From positions 1-64,000 of the forward strand of contig JAKPTB010000104.1 in NCBI GenBank assembly GCA_029555205.1: a stretch of DNA of 64,000 bases, in the 5' to 3' direction. Within the stretch, counting starts at the first letter, position 1. Every line of letters starts with the position of its first letter. Of the stretch, positions 9,370-18,224 are shown piece after piece. The notes under the pieces were generated by a model that worked only from the letters and a program-made list of their open reading frames with translations, made no database searches and was not told the DNA's origin. The stretch is from Bacillota bacterium (GTDB taxonomy: Bacteria; Bacillota; Desulfotomaculia; Desulfotomaculales; Pelotomaculaceae). Position numbers and translations under genes: made by a program.

Positions 9370-9682
9370 ATCATTGGTAATATCGATAATTACTCACCTC
9401 CCTGAAAAATACTCTTCAACTATTTAACTTGTGTCATATAAATATATTATATCATGTTTTATTGTCATATTTTGCCAAAATCCGTCGTTAATCTACATAA
9501 CACATCTTAATTCTATCCACTTGAATAGAAATCTGTCTGTCGTATGTTAGTAAATGAATTTAAAATAAACGCTGAGTCACTTCAATTAGATTGATATTGA
9601 TTCCGTAAGAAAGATTCTGAGCAACATGACAATAAAACACCTAATTATTTATTTAAGAGAAAATTTTAAGTAAAAATAAAAA
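9370..9682. other. AT-rich intergenic region between cas operon and tRNA cluster
   Basis: About 310 bases without a gene. It holds the cas promoter and its flanking ATATGACA repeats at the left. A small inverted repeat TTCTAT/ATAGAA lies at 9511-9530. I see no coding potential, integrase attachment repeat or insertion sequence remnant in the rest. Confidence 0.6.
9446..9454 (-). promoter_or_regulatory. cas operon promoter, extended -10
   Basis: On the minus strand TG-A-TATAAT forms an extended -10 element at 9446-9454, about 80 bases before cas3. No good -35 lies at 17 bases; TTGGCA occurs 21 bases upstream. Two perfect copies of ATATGACA (9463-9470 and 9432-9439) flank the -10, 31 bases apart, a spacing close to three helical turns. 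They may be regulator sites. Confidence 0.55.
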
Positions 9683-9719
9683 AAACCACAGTACGCAGAT
9701 CCTTGCGACTGTAGTTTTC
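9683..9719 (-). terminator. Rho-independent terminator of the tRNA cluster
   Basis: Minus-strand stem AAAACTACAGT / ACTGTGGTTTT (one G-U pair) with an inner CGCA/TGCG pairing, followed by a run of eight T. It lies two bases after the 3' end of tRNA-Val and ends the tRNA (and possibly dnaG-rpoD) transcript. Confidence 0.85.
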
Positions 9720-9720
9720 T

Positions 9721-9796
<76 letters not shown>

Positions 9797-9801
9797 TAAT
9801 A

Positions 9802-9877
9802 TGGTGACCCCTACGGGATTCGAACCCGTGTTACCGCCGTGAAAGGGCGGTGTCTTAAACCGCTTGACCAAGGGGCC
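9802..9877 (-). tRNA. tRNA-Glu (anticodon TTC)
   Basis: 76 bases with an encoded CCA end. The acceptor stem begins GGCCCCT, the anticodon arm CCGCCCTTTCACGGCGG gives TTC, and the T arm contains GGTTCGAATCC. It lies five bases upstream of tRNA-Val in the direction of transcription. Confidence 0.97.
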
Positions 9878-9968
9878 ATGTGAGATGTGGGATGTGGGAT
9901 GTGTGATGTGAGATGTGAGAGAACAGATTAGATTCTCACTTCTAACCTCTCACCTCTCGCCTCTCAAT
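9878..9968. repeat. Heptad GATGTGR minisatellite with facing TCTCACY tract
   Basis: The whole gap between tRNA-Glu and tRNA-Met is low complexity. About five heptads of the form GATGTGG/GATGTGA (9884-9920 region) face a pyrimidine tract built of CTCTCACCTCTC-like units (about 9934-9966). The two halves are imperfectly complementary and could fold into one long GA/TC-rich stem around the central ACAGATTAGATT. Confidence 0.8.
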
Positions 9969-10043
9969 TGGTGGGCCCACCAGGATTCGAACCTGGAACC
10001 AGCCGGTTATGAGCCGGATGCTCTACCGTTGAGCTATAGGCCC
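9969..10043 (-). tRNA. tRNA-Met (anticodon CAT; elongator, or Ile2 after lysidine modification)
   Basis: 75 bases with an encoded CCA end. The acceptor stem starts GGGCCTA and pairs fully (G1-C72), so it is not the initiator tRNA. The anticodon arm CCGGCTCATAACCGG gives CAT. Sequence alone does not separate elongator Met from Ile2 (CAT with lysidine). Confidence 0.9.
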
Positions 10044-10050
10044 GAAAGAA

Positions 10051-10125
10051 TGGCTCCCCGAGTAGGATTCGAACCTACAACCTACCGGTTAACAGCCGGT
10101 TGCTCTACCGTTGAGCTATCGAGGA
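10051..10125 (-). tRNA. tRNA-Asn (anticodon GTT)
   Basis: 75 bases with an encoded CCA end. The acceptor stem begins TCCTCGA, the anticodon arm CCGGCTGTTAACCGG gives GTT, and the T arm contains GGTTCGAATCC. It is the first tRNA of the cluster, 63 bases after the rpoD stop. Confidence 0.97.
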
Positions 10126-10188
10126 ACATCGGCAAAAGCTATTATACGATAGTTTTTAACTGTAGTCAAGATTTTTAACAGTGTGATT

Positions 10189-11280
10189 TTAATCCAGATA
10201 ATCTTTTAATTTTTTGCTGCGGCTGGGATGGCGGAGCTTGCGCAGCGTTTTGGCCTCAATCTGCCGGATGCGCTCCCGGGTAACGCCAAATTTCTGGCCT
10301 ACCTCTTCCAGAGTGCGGGCACGGCCGTCGTCAAGCCCGAAGCGCAGGCGCAAAACCCTCTGTTCCCGCTCGGTTAAGGTCTTTAATACTTCGTCCAGCT
10401 GCTCCCTCAAAAGTGTAAATGACGCTTCTTCAGCCGGGGCCCTGGCATCGTGATCCTCGATAAAGTCCCCTAAATGGGAGTCTTCCTCTTCTCCGATGGG
10501 TGTCTCCAAAGATACCGGTTCCTGGGCAATCTTCATGATTTCCCTGACCTTTTCCTCGGAAATATTCATTTCACTGGCAATTTCCTCAGGACTGGGCTCG
10601 CGTCCAAGTTCCTGTAATAGCTGCCGGGATACCCGGATTAATTTATTGATGGTTTCCACCATATGCACAGGGATCCTGATTGTTCTGGCTTGATCCGCAA
10701 TTGCCCTGGTAATGGCCTGCCGAATCCACCAGGTTGCATATGTGCTGAACTTATAACCTTTCCTGTAGTCAAACTTTTCCACAGCTTTAATTAATCCCAA
10801 ATTACCTTCCTGAATCAGGTCCAGAAAAAGCATGCCCCTGCCCACGTAACGCTTGGCAATACTCACGACCAGCCTTAAGTTTGCTTCCGCCAGCCTTCTT
10901 TTAGCTTCCTCGTCACCATCCTCCATACGCTTTGCCAGCTCCACTTCCTCTTCCGGCGTAAGGAGCGGGACTCGCCCAATTTCTTTAAGGTACATGCGGA
11001 CAGGATCATCTATCCCGACACCTTCCGGAACAGTCAGGTCAACTTCCACTTCTTCGGGTGGAGAATCCACTGTTACACCGTCAACAGGTTCAATTTCCGG
11101 CGCTTCCTGAACCACCTCTATACCCATTCCGGCCAGCTTTTCGTAAATATCATCAATTTGTTCGGGTGTCAGGTCTGTTCCCTGGAGACTGTCCATGATC
11201 TCGGTGTAGGTCAGGACACCTCGCTTTTTACCCTTTTCGATTAATTCCATAACACCGTCAGTTTTCGGCTCTTCCCTCAC
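10189..11280 (-). CDS. rpoD: RNA polymerase primary sigma factor SigA/RpoD
   Basis: Directs RNA polymerase to housekeeping promoters. The 363-residue product has sigma region 1.1 (about 1-70), 1.2 ([11 protein letters not shown]), 2.3-2.4 ([15 protein letters not shown]), region 3, and a region 4 helix-turn-helix ([17 protein letters not shown]). Length is typical of Firmicutes SigA. The GTG start overlaps the dnaG stop (TAGTG), so the two are translationally coupled. The many TTGACA-17-TATAAT-like promoters in this window are its expected targets. Confidence 0.97.
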   Translation of the reverse strand: MREEPKTDGVMELIEKGKKRGVLTYTEIMDSLQGTDLTPEQIDDIYEKLAGMGIEVVQEAPEIEPVDGVTVDSPPEEVEVDLTVPEGVGIDDPVRMYLKEIGRVPLLTPEEEVELAKRMEDGDEEAKRRLAEANLRLVVSIAKRYVGRGMLFLDLIQEGNLGLIKAVEKFDYRKGYKFSTYATWWIRQAITRAIADQARTIRIPVHMVETINKLIRVSRQLLQELGREPSPEEIASEMNISEEKVREIMKIAQEPVSLETPIGEEEDSHLGDFIEDHDARAPAEEASFTLLREQLDEVLKTLTEREQRVLRLRFGLDDGRARTLEEVGQKFGVTRERIRQIEAKTLRKLRHPSRSKKLKDYLD

Positions 11281-13169
11281 TAGCCATCAATCCCCTCTCT
11301 AGGGTATTTCCAGTTATTTGACTCAAATTGCCGGTATTCCTGCAGCAATTGGTCAATTCTACCCTGATCACCCGCTATTTCAGCATCTTCAATCCTTTGA
11401 AGCAGCATGTACTCACGCAACAAATCATGATCAGGCAGGCCATTTTCCATATTTTCATATTTGCTGATTTCCTGCAAAAGGTTTTTCCTGCGTTCCTGCC
11501 GATAACAGCGATTGATAGATTCCAGGTATATGTTCATTATTTGAACCGGGTCATCCCCGGGAATTTCCTGGGCCAGCAGGTAACTCAACAAACTTCTTTC
11601 CTCATCCTCCAGGTCATTGATAATTTCTACGGGTTGGTAAAGTGGCCGTTCGGCCACTTCCAGACATCGTTTAAATATTTTAAGATAAGTTTTATTTTTA
11701 AAGGGCGCCTGCCCCATTTTATCAAGTACAATCTTCCCCATTTCAGGATTATCCAGTACCAGTTGCAAAATAACAGTTTCAGCCTTGCTCCTGGCATCCA
11801 TTCTTTCCTTTTTACCTACTATAGTATGCTTGGTTTTAACAATATTATCCGAAAATGTCCATTTTTTACCCTTGTTCGTCTTAAAACGCTTATATTCACC
11901 TGTAACTGTTTCCCAGCTCAAATTTAATTCCCGGGCAATCGCTTTAAGTCCTTCTTCTCTTTCAACTTCATTTTGCAAACCATAAATATTTGGTAATACC
12001 TGATCCAGAATGCTCAGCTTGTCAGAAACGGTTTTTACCCCCTGGCTTGAAGCAGCCTGCCGCAATTTATATTCGATCAGGGAAGGAGCTGTATCCAGAA
12101 GCCTTTCCCAGGACTGACGGCCGTTCTTACGGAGGTAATCGTCAGGGTCTTTTCCATCCGGGATGCTTAAAACTCTAACCTGGCCCCCCAACTCCTGCAG
12201 AAGGTCAAGACTGCGGATGGTAGCAGCCACGCCTGCCGCATCAGCATCATAAGCGATAACTACGTTTTTGCTGTAGTTCAAGAGCAGCCTGCCCTGTTCC
12301 GCAGTCAGGGCGGTTCCCAGAGAAGCCACGGCGTTGGTAATCCCATGCTGGTGCGCAGTAATTACATCCATATAACCCTCCATCACGATAATACAGCTTT
12401 TATCCCGGACTGCGCTTCTGGCCAGGTGCAACCCGTAAAGATTGCGCCCCTTGCTGAAAAACGCCGTCTCGGGAGTATTGATGTATTTCGGCTGGGAGTT
12501 ATCAAGAACCCGCCCTCCAAAACCGGTAACCCGTCCGGCAGCGTCCCATATTGGATAAATGATCCGGTTTCGAAACCGGTCATAGTAACCACCGCCGGCT
12601 TTTTTGATGCCCAGTCCGGCCCTGACCATCTCTTCAGGCCGGATACCCTGCCTGCCCAAAAAACTCACCAGGTTATCCCAGCCCGGAAGAGCAAAACCTA
12701 CTTGAAAAAGCTCGAGCACCTCCGGGGCAAGGCCCCGGCCAGCCAGATACCGCCTTGCAACGGCAGCGGCTTCGTGGTGCTTCAGGGTGTGATGAAAATA
12801 ATCCTTTGCCAGGCTGTTAATTTGCCGCAAGCTTTCCCGTTCCCGATCCATTTCTTTCTGAACAGGGCTTGTGTCCGAAGGTATGACTATACCGGCCTGT
12901 TCCGCTAAAAAACTCACTGCTTCGTAAAAGTTCATGTTGTTTTTCAACATTAAGAAGCGAAAAACATCACCCCCTGCACCGCAACCGAAACAGTGGAAAA
13001 TCTGCTTTTCCTGCGTAACGGTAAAAGAAGGTGTGCGTTCCCGGTGAAAAGGGCATAAGCCAGTATAGTTTTTGCCTGTTTTTTTCAGTTGAACGTAGCG
13101 GGAAACCACCTCTACAATGTTTGATCGAAGGCGGACTGCTTCAATTACTTCATCAGGAATAAAGCCCAC
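11280..13169 (-). CDS. dnaG: DNA primase
   Basis: Makes RNA primers for replication. The 629-residue product has the N-terminal zinc finger (C-P-F-H ... H-C-F-G-C-G-A-G), the TOPRIM core (V-M-E-G-Y-M-D-V-I, then A-Y-D-A-D-A-A-G) and a C-terminal DnaB-binding region. A longer frame begins at a GTG at 13178, but that codon lies inside the likely ribosome binding site AGGTGG. The GTG at 13169, five bases after AGGTGG, is the better start. Forms the dnaG-rpoD pair usual in Firmicutes. Confidence 0.96.
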   Translation of the reverse strand: MGFIPDEVIEAVRLRSNIVEVVSRYVQLKKTGKNYTGLCPFHRERTPSFTVTQEKQIFHCFGCGAGGDVFRFLMLKNNMNFYEAVSFLAEQAGIVIPSDTSPVQKEMDRERESLRQINSLAKDYFHHTLKHHEAAAVARRYLAGRGLAPEVLELFQVGFALPGWDNLVSFLGRQGIRPEEMVRAGLGIKKAGGGYYDRFRNRIIYPIWDAAGRVTGFGGRVLDNSQPKYINTPETAFFSKGRNLYGLHLARSAVRDKSCIIVMEGYMDVITAHQHGITNAVASLGTALTAEQGRLLLNYSKNVVIAYDADAAGVAATIRSLDLLQELGGQVRVLSIPDGKDPDDYLRKNGRQSWERLLDTAPSLIEYKLRQAASSQGVKTVSDKLSILDQVLPNIYGLQNEVEREEGLKAIARELNLSWETVTGEYKRFKTNKGKKWTFSDNIVKTKHTIVGKKERMDARSKAETVILQLVLDNPEMGKIVLDKMGQAPFKNKTYLKIFKRCLEVAERPLYQPVEIINDLEDEERSLLSYLLAQEIPGDDPVQIMNIYLESINRCYRQERRKNLLQEISKYENMENGLPDHDLLREYMLLQRIEDAEIAGDQGRIDQLLQEYRQFESNNWKYPREGIDG

Positions 13170-13387
13170 CCGGACCACCTACTAATCAACTTGTATACTC
13201 AAATGATTCAACAAATAATAATAGAGTCCTGCACGTGCGGTAATGAAAATAATCAATAAGATCATTCTAATTTTTGTTATAAAAAAGACTATTCTCTATA
13301 GCTGAAATTTTTCCTCCCCGTTTATCGACAATATTTTTAAATATTATTACCATAAATTGTAAGGAATAATCCTGGCCGGTTTTCCTC

Positions 13388-14389
13388 CTATTCCAGCCAG
13401 GGCAGCGGCAAAAAGTACTTCTGATAAATGCGGATGGCAAATCTGTCCGTCATCCCGGCTATATAATCGCAAACCGCCCTTTCAGCTGATCCGGTCCGGG
13501 CGCGTTGAAGGTATTCGCCGGGCAGTAGTTCAACATGCTCAGAAAAGTAACGGAACAGGCTCTGAACGATGTGGATGGCCTTGGCCTCTTCACGTTTGGC
13601 CTCGGAGCCAATATAAACATGTTCAAACAAAAAGTCCCGCAACAGGTTCGTAGATTCCTCCACCTCCGGACTCATTCTGATTTCCCCGGGATTGTCCCAG
13701 TTGGTCTCGATCAGGTCAAGAACCATCGTATTGATTCTGTTCCGGTGCTCCCTTCCCAGGACATCCAGGCACTGTGCGGGAATTTGACTGAGGCTCAGCA
13801 CGCCGCCCCGGATCGCATCGTCAAGATCATGGTTGACGTAGGCTATCCTGTCGGCAATCTTGACAATCTGTCCTTCCAGTGTTGCCGGTTTGTGCGGACC
13901 CGTGTGATTGAGGATGCCGTCCCGGACCTCCCAGGTCAGGTTAAGCCCCCTTCCTCCTTCCAAAACGTCTACAACCCGGAGACTATGCTCGTTGTGTTTG
14001 AAACCTGGTCCGAAAACTTCGTTTAACGCCTCCTCACCGGCGTGTCCGAAAGGAGTATGACCCAGGTCGTGCCCCAGCGCCACGGCTTCCGCCAGATCCT
14101 CGTTGAGCCTCAAGGCCCGCGCAACAGTGCGGGCAATTTGGGCCACTTCCAGGGTATGGGTAAGCCTTGTCCGGTAATGATCTCCTTCAGGTATGATAAA
14201 AACCTGTGTCTTATGTTTAAGCCGACGGAAACTTTTGGAATGAATAATTCTGTCACGGTCGCGCTGAAATGCGGTCCTGACAATACATTCCGGTTCCGGA
14301 CGAACCCTGCCTCTGCTCCTGCTGCTGTGGCAGGCGTTGGGAGCCAGGTTAAGCCTTTCCAGTTCCTCGGCACGCAGGCGGATATGCAT
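13388..14389 (-). CDS. dgt: Deoxyguanosinetriphosphate triphosphohydrolase-like HD protein
   Basis: Expected to cleave dNTPs to deoxynucleoside and triphosphate. The 333-residue product has the dGTPase family signature: R-R-L-K-H-K-T-Q-V-F near residue 60, then H-T-L-E-V-A-Q-I-A-R, the HD core G-H-D-L-G-H-T-P-F-G-H, and a later D-R-I-A-Y-V-N-H-D-L-D-D motif. This is the shorter family form, whose substrate range in Firmicutes is not fixed by sequence. It is separated from dnaG by 218 AT-rich bases that probably hold the dnaG promoter. Confidence 0.93.
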   Translation of the reverse strand: MHIRLRAEELERLNLAPNACHSSRSRGRVRPEPECIVRTAFQRDRDRIIHSKSFRRLKHKTQVFIIPEGDHYRTRLTHTLEVAQIARTVARALRLNEDLAEAVALGHDLGHTPFGHAGEEALNEVFGPGFKHNEHSLRVVDVLEGGRGLNLTWEVRDGILNHTGPHKPATLEGQIVKIADRIAYVNHDLDDAIRGGVLSLSQIPAQCLDVLGREHRNRINTMVLDLIETNWDNPGEIRMSPEVEESTNLLRDFLFEHVYIGSEAKREEAKAIHIVQSLFRYFSEHVELLPGEYLQRARTGSAERAVCDYIAGMTDRFAIRIYQKYFLPLPWLE

Positions 14390-14480
14390 ATTGTAACCAC
14401 CTTACCTGAAATGAATCTTATGTTATTCTACAAAGGGATGGATAATCCTGCCTGAACTGAAAACTCAGGCAAGGCCAGGA

Positions 14481-14512
14481 AACCCCGGCAGCGGGAGAAC
14501 ACCACCGGGGTT
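14481..14512 (-). terminator. Hairpin after thpR, probable terminator
   Basis: Perfect 8-bp stem AACCCCGG / CCGGGGTT with a 16-base loop, 54 bases after the thpR stop and about 90 bases before the dgt start on the minus strand. The T-run is weak (TTTCC), so it could also be a dgt leader structure. Confidence 0.45.
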
Positions 14513-14566
14513 ATTTAGATTATATTACACCCGTCTTGCAAAAATATTATTCTCAGCAAACTCTTT

Positions 14567-15154
14567 TTAGACCGCAGGCAAGCCCGACAGGGGCATACTG
14601 GCCAGAACGTAATATTTGGCGCCTGCGGGACTGAGCTCACTTTGCATCAACTCAATTGAAACAACCCTGGTTTCTCCAAACTTCTTCGTTTTTTCTGCAT
14701 ACTCCCCGGCCTTTTGCAGCAGGTTCCTGATATCCCGGGGCGACCGTATTCTGGCCAGGGTCAGATGGGGGGAAAATTTACGCTGTTCCGCCGCAAACCC
14801 CAGCAGCCCCATCTCCCTCTGAACCCTCCGCTGCAGGTCTGTCAGGGCTGTTGTTTCACCGGATACACCAACCCACAATACCCGCGGCCGTTCCACAGAG
14901 GGAAACACTCCCACACCGCTGATTACAAGTTTAAAGGGCGCAACCTCTCCCGCAGCCAGATTCAACCCCTGGACAATGGCCGGGACCTGTTCTTCGGGGA
15001 CATTGCCCAGGAACTGAAGGGTCAGGTGAAGGTTCGCCTCCGGCACCCACCTGGCGTCCAGGGGAAATCTCCTGAGAACCTGGATCAAGGAGCCCAGGGA
15101 CCTCTTTATTTCAACAGGCAGGTTCACTGCAATGAAGAGCCTCATCTGCCGCAC
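14567..15154 (-). CDS. thpR: RNA 2',3'-cyclic phosphodiesterase (2'-5' RNA ligase family)
   Basis: Opens 2',3'-cyclic phosphates in RNA ends. The 195-residue product has both H-x-T-x catalytic motifs of the 2H phosphoesterase family, H-L-T-L-Q-F-L-G near residue 45 and H-L-T-L-A-R-I near residue 132. The GTG start at 15154 is nine bases after GGAG; an ATG three codons later is an alternative. It is followed by a hairpin and is probably a single gene. Confidence 0.93.
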   Translation of the reverse strand: MRQMRLFIAVNLPVEIKRSLGSLIQVLRRFPLDARWVPEANLHLTLQFLGNVPEEQVPAIVQGLNLAAGEVAPFKLVISGVGVFPSVERPRVLWVGVSGETTALTDLQRRVQREMGLLGFAAEQRKFSPHLTLARIRSPRDIRNLLQKAGEYAEKTKKFGETRVVSIELMQSELSPAGAKYYVLASMPLSGLPAV

Positions 15155-15373
15155 AAGCCATCACTCCTGTTTTGCCCGTATTGTCGTTGTAGTCTTGCCT
15201 TATTCCCTGACGGCAGTCTTATTGAACATGCCGCCAGCACCGGGAGAGTTCCCCGGGGCAACAGCCGTTACTCTCAACCATTATTCCCCGTAAACCCGGC
15301 GGAAATATTCCCTGCTATACCCCTTTCTTACCTGTTACGCTGCCCATGCCGTTTAACGTTTATTATTTTATGA

Positions 15374-15613
15374 TTAGTTTAAATTATAGATCCTGTACAG
15401 GAATACGGCCGCTTCAGCCCTTGTGGTCTTGCCGAGGGGATCGACCCTGCCTCCGCTGCCCACAATCAGTCCTTCCCTTACTAAAGAGGCAATGCTTTCT
15501 ACGGCATAGTCCGCCACAAGGGATTTGTCGGCAAACCTGTCCAGGTCTGAAACCGTGCCCTCCAGTTCAAGCTTTTTCAGCATCCCCAAGGCCCTCCCGG
15601 TCAGCACCAGCAT
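15374..15613 (-). CDS. S-layer homology (SLH) domain fragment, 3' end of a frameshifted surface protein
   Basis: 79 residues in the open frame, but the reading frame carries SLH sequence back to about 15736. Translating that stretch gives F-A-D-L-E-G-D-A-Y-Y-Y-R-E-I-G and T-R-Q-D-M-L-V-L-T-G-R-A-L-G, a clear second SLH domain, followed by a third (R-F-A-D-K-S-L-V-A-D-Y-A-V ending R-A-E-A-A-V-F-L-Y-R-I-Y). It is the C-terminal wall anchor of the upstream fragment, separated by a one-base shift at the CTTTG run near 15734-15737. Alone it has no plausible start. Confidence 0.85.
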   Translation of the reverse strand: MLVLTGRALGMLKKLELEGTVSDLDRFADKSLVADYAVESIASLVREGLIVGSGGRVDPLGKTTRAEAAVFLYRIYNLN

Positions 15614-18195
15614 GTCCTGCCTGGTGATGGCTTCATCCGGGCTGAACCTGTTATTCCCCGTGCCTCTGGTGATGCCCAGCTTTTTGGCGATGCCGATCTC
15701 CCTGTAGTAATAGGCGTCCCCTTCGAGATCTGCAAAGTTTCGTCAACCCTGGCGTTAACCCCCAGGGTCCTTACCAGGAAGTACAGGTAGTCGGCCCTGG
15801 TGATGGCGGCCTGGGGTGCGTATTCTGTTTCGGATACGCCCTTCAGTACGCCCTTGGAGGCCAGCACCCCGATTTGTTTCTTTGCCCAGGTTACACTCTC
15901 GAGGTCGTCAAAGGTCTTGTCTACATAGACCACCGCATAATTGCCAAAATGGCTGGTTCTGAAGGTGACGGCGCCCGGGTTTTGGTCATACCTTCCTGAC
16001 GGTACTTCCACCACCTTGCCCTTTTCATCAATGTACCACACCGTTATGTGCTCGGGAGCGGCAAGTTCTTCTTCTGCCGCCAGATTGGGTATGCTCACCG
16101 TTGCGGCAGTGTCCTCATTGCGCCAGGACACTGTTTTGCCCCCGGTTTTTAAACCAAGCTCTATTACCGGCCTGTCGCCGATTTGCGCCTGGAGATCCAT
16201 TGGAAGCTTGCTCCTGCCGGCTGCAGCAATTGTCAGGGAGGCCTTTTCTGACCCGTTTGCGCCTGCTGCCTGCAGCATGTTCCCGGGCACCGTCAGGGAG
16301 GCAGCGCCGGTTTTTATTTTAATTAGCCTATCAGTACCTCCCTGGCTCAAAGCAGCTGCGGGAAGTGTTATTTCATATGCCTTCGCGCCGTCTATTTCAG
16401 GCATGTCAATCTCCACCTGCTTAATTCCCTGTTCATTGGGCTCTGACTTGGCAAAGGCCTCGTCCAATAGGGCTGCCTCAACTTCACCTGCTGCCGTGCC
16501 TGTACTGCCGTCCAGCCGGGCTGGAACAGACAGGCTGGCGCTCCCATCCAGGAGTACCAAACTGGCTTTGGGGCTTTCAGCCCTGGTCGAGGCTCTCCCC
16601 CCGCCGCTACCGCCGCCCGAAGCTGATTTCACGGTGACCTCCAGGGTCCCAGAGCCTGGTACTCCCTCTATTGTAACGGTCAGGGTGTGTTTCCCCAGGG
16701 CGGTCAGGGTGACCCGCACTGCGGTATTCCCCTTTGTGAAGGTCACTGGCCCGTTGTACACTTCTCCTTCTTCCCGGTCGCTGGTTATTATGAGGTTAAA
16801 GTCACCGTCCAGATAACTGCCGGAGACATCTGTGGCGCCGGTTATGTTCAGTTCAAAGGCCTTACCGGCGGTTTTGTCGCCGGCCTGGACCGGGGCAACC
16901 GTAAACCCGGCCTGGTCCTGCCACCGCAGGTAGGGGTAGGTGCGATCTTCCACAATACCCCAGACCGTGTCAAAGTCCCAGCCCGCAAAGGTGGCCTGCC
17001 GCTTCATCTCAGCGGTGGTTCTGGGGGTACCCCACTGGTTGTCCTCCCCGGAGCGGCCGCTGACTTCGCTGTCGTAGTAGCAGCCGGTTATGCTGCTGTT
17101 TTCCAGGCACATGCCGGCCAGGCCGCCGGTAGAGGAATCCCCCAGCACAGCACCCGCGGCGTAACAGTTAACTATTTTTGTTCGCAAGTACGGCAAATAC
17201 GGGTTTTCCTCCCCCTCGACTGTCCCCACCAGGCCGCCAACTCCGCTGGTGCCCGTGACGCCTGCTCTGGCGTAAAAGTCGGATATTTCCCCATGCAAAA
17301 AGGTCCCGGCCAGGCCGCCGACTTTAGAGTTGCCGCTTACCGTCCCGTCTTCCCCGGCATAACAGGCTGTTATTGTACCATTTTCTATACCGCCTGCCAG
17401 GCCGCCGACCATGCTATTCCCCTCCACATCTACCTCGCCGTGGGAACCGGATATTCTACCGTAAGAAAAAAGCCAACCGACCAGGCCGCCGACCCGTTCG
17501 CTGCCGGTCACTTTACCATTAGCAAAGGAGCCAACTAGCTCGGCAGAACTTGACCCGGCCAGGCCGCCGACATTGATATCTCCCTCCACCTCCACTACGG
17601 CGCAGGAACCGGAGATACCGCCATTATTCCCACCAACCAGGCCGCCAACATAGTCCGTACCGGTTACCCCGCCGCTGACGGTGCTGTCCTCGATGCTCCC
17701 TTCCTCCATGTAACCCACCAGACCACCAACATAGAGCTTTCCCGACACATTTACATTTTCCAGGTTGATCGTGCGGAAAACTGCATCCTGGCAGCAACCG
17801 AAAAGCCCTGCATAAGAACCAGGCCAATCAACAGTAAGGTTCCTGATAACGTACCCATTGCCGTTAAATCCTCCCTGGAAGGGAAAGCGCCAAGATTTTC
17901 CAATAGGCTCCCATCCCCTGTCTCCCAGGTCGATATCGCTGATTAGTTTAAAATGAGCGTTAACCCGGTGTCTCACGTTGTCCAACTGTTCTACATCAGC
18001 GATCAAGTACGGGTCGTCGGGGGTACCGCTGCCGCCGGCGAATAAAAGGGGCGGCACCATTTCCACGGTAACCAGGTTTGAATAAGAGACACCTTCCAAA
18101 TAAACCCGCAGGTTATGGGTACCGGCGGTGCTTAAGATTAAGGTGACCGGTGCAACAAATGTACCGTTTATGAATTCTACTGCGGACTGGAACAC
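15601..18195 (-). CDS. S-layer/GLUG-repeat surface protein, middle fragment (frameshifted at both ends)
   Basis: 864 residues. The N-terminal half has a G-G-S-G-T-P-D-D-P-Y-L-I-A-D-V-E-Q-L module and many GLUG-type repeats (Y-V-G-G-L-V-G), expected to form a right-handed beta-solenoid. An Ig-like N-I-T-G-A-T-D-V-S-G segment follows, then a glycine-rich linker and a first SLH domain (F-D-D-L-E-S-V-T-W-A-K-K). The last 30 or so residues are frameshift nonsense. The reading frame extends upstream of the first ATG through Y-L-A-G-W-K-E-V-T-V-Y to about 18262, where it joins the frame of the preceding fragment. It would act outside the cell, attached to the wall. Confidence 0.85.
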   Translation of the reverse strand: MFQSAVEFINGTFVAPVTLILSTAGTHNLRVYLEGVSYSNLVTVEMVPPLLFAGGSGTPDDPYLIADVEQLDNVRHRVNAHFKLISDIDLGDRGWEPIGKSWRFPFQGGFNGNGYVIRNLTVDWPGSYAGLFGCCQDAVFRTINLENVNVSGKLYVGGLVGYMEEGSIEDSTVSGGVTGTDYVGGLVGGNNGGISGSCAVVEVEGDINVGGLAGSSSAELVGSFANGKVTGSERVGGLVGWLFSYGRISGSHGEVDVEGNSMVGGLAGGIENGTITACYAGEDGTVSGNSKVGGLAGTFLHGEISDFYARAGVTGTSGVGGLVGTVEGEENPYLPYLRTKIVNCYAAGAVLGDSSTGGLAGMCLENSSITGCYYDSEVSGRSGEDNQWGTPRTTAEMKRQATFAGWDFDTVWGIVEDRTYPYLRWQDQAGFTVAPVQAGDKTAGKAFELNITGATDVSGSYLDGDFNLIITSDREEGEVYNGPVTFTKGNTAVRVTLTALGKHTLTVTIEGVPGSGTLEVTVKSASGGGSGGGRASTRAESPKASLVLLDGSASLSVPARLDGSTGTAAGEVEAALLDEAFAKSEPNEQGIKQVEIDMPEIDGAKAYEITLPAAALSQGGTDRLIKIKTGAASLTVPGNMLQAAGANGSEKASLTIAAAGRSKLPMDLQAQIGDRPVIELGLKTGGKTVSWRNEDTAATVSIPNLAAEEELAAPEHITVWYIDEKGKVVEVPSGRYDQNPGAVTFRTSHFGNYAVVYVDKTFDDLESVTWAKKQIGVLASKGVLKGVSETEYAPQAAITRADYLYFLVRTLGVNARVDETLQISKGTPITTGRSASPKSWASPEARGITGSARMKPSPGRTCWC

Positions 18196-18224
18196 ATTTT
18201 CATCCTGAAGGTCGCTGTATACTG

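Noticed and set aside
9915-10178. 87-codon plus-strand frame
   Set aside because: It runs antisense through tRNA-Met and tRNA-Asn.
16687-17538. 283-codon plus-strand frame across the surface protein gene
   Set aside because: Shadow of the repetitive GLUG coding sequence on the other strand.
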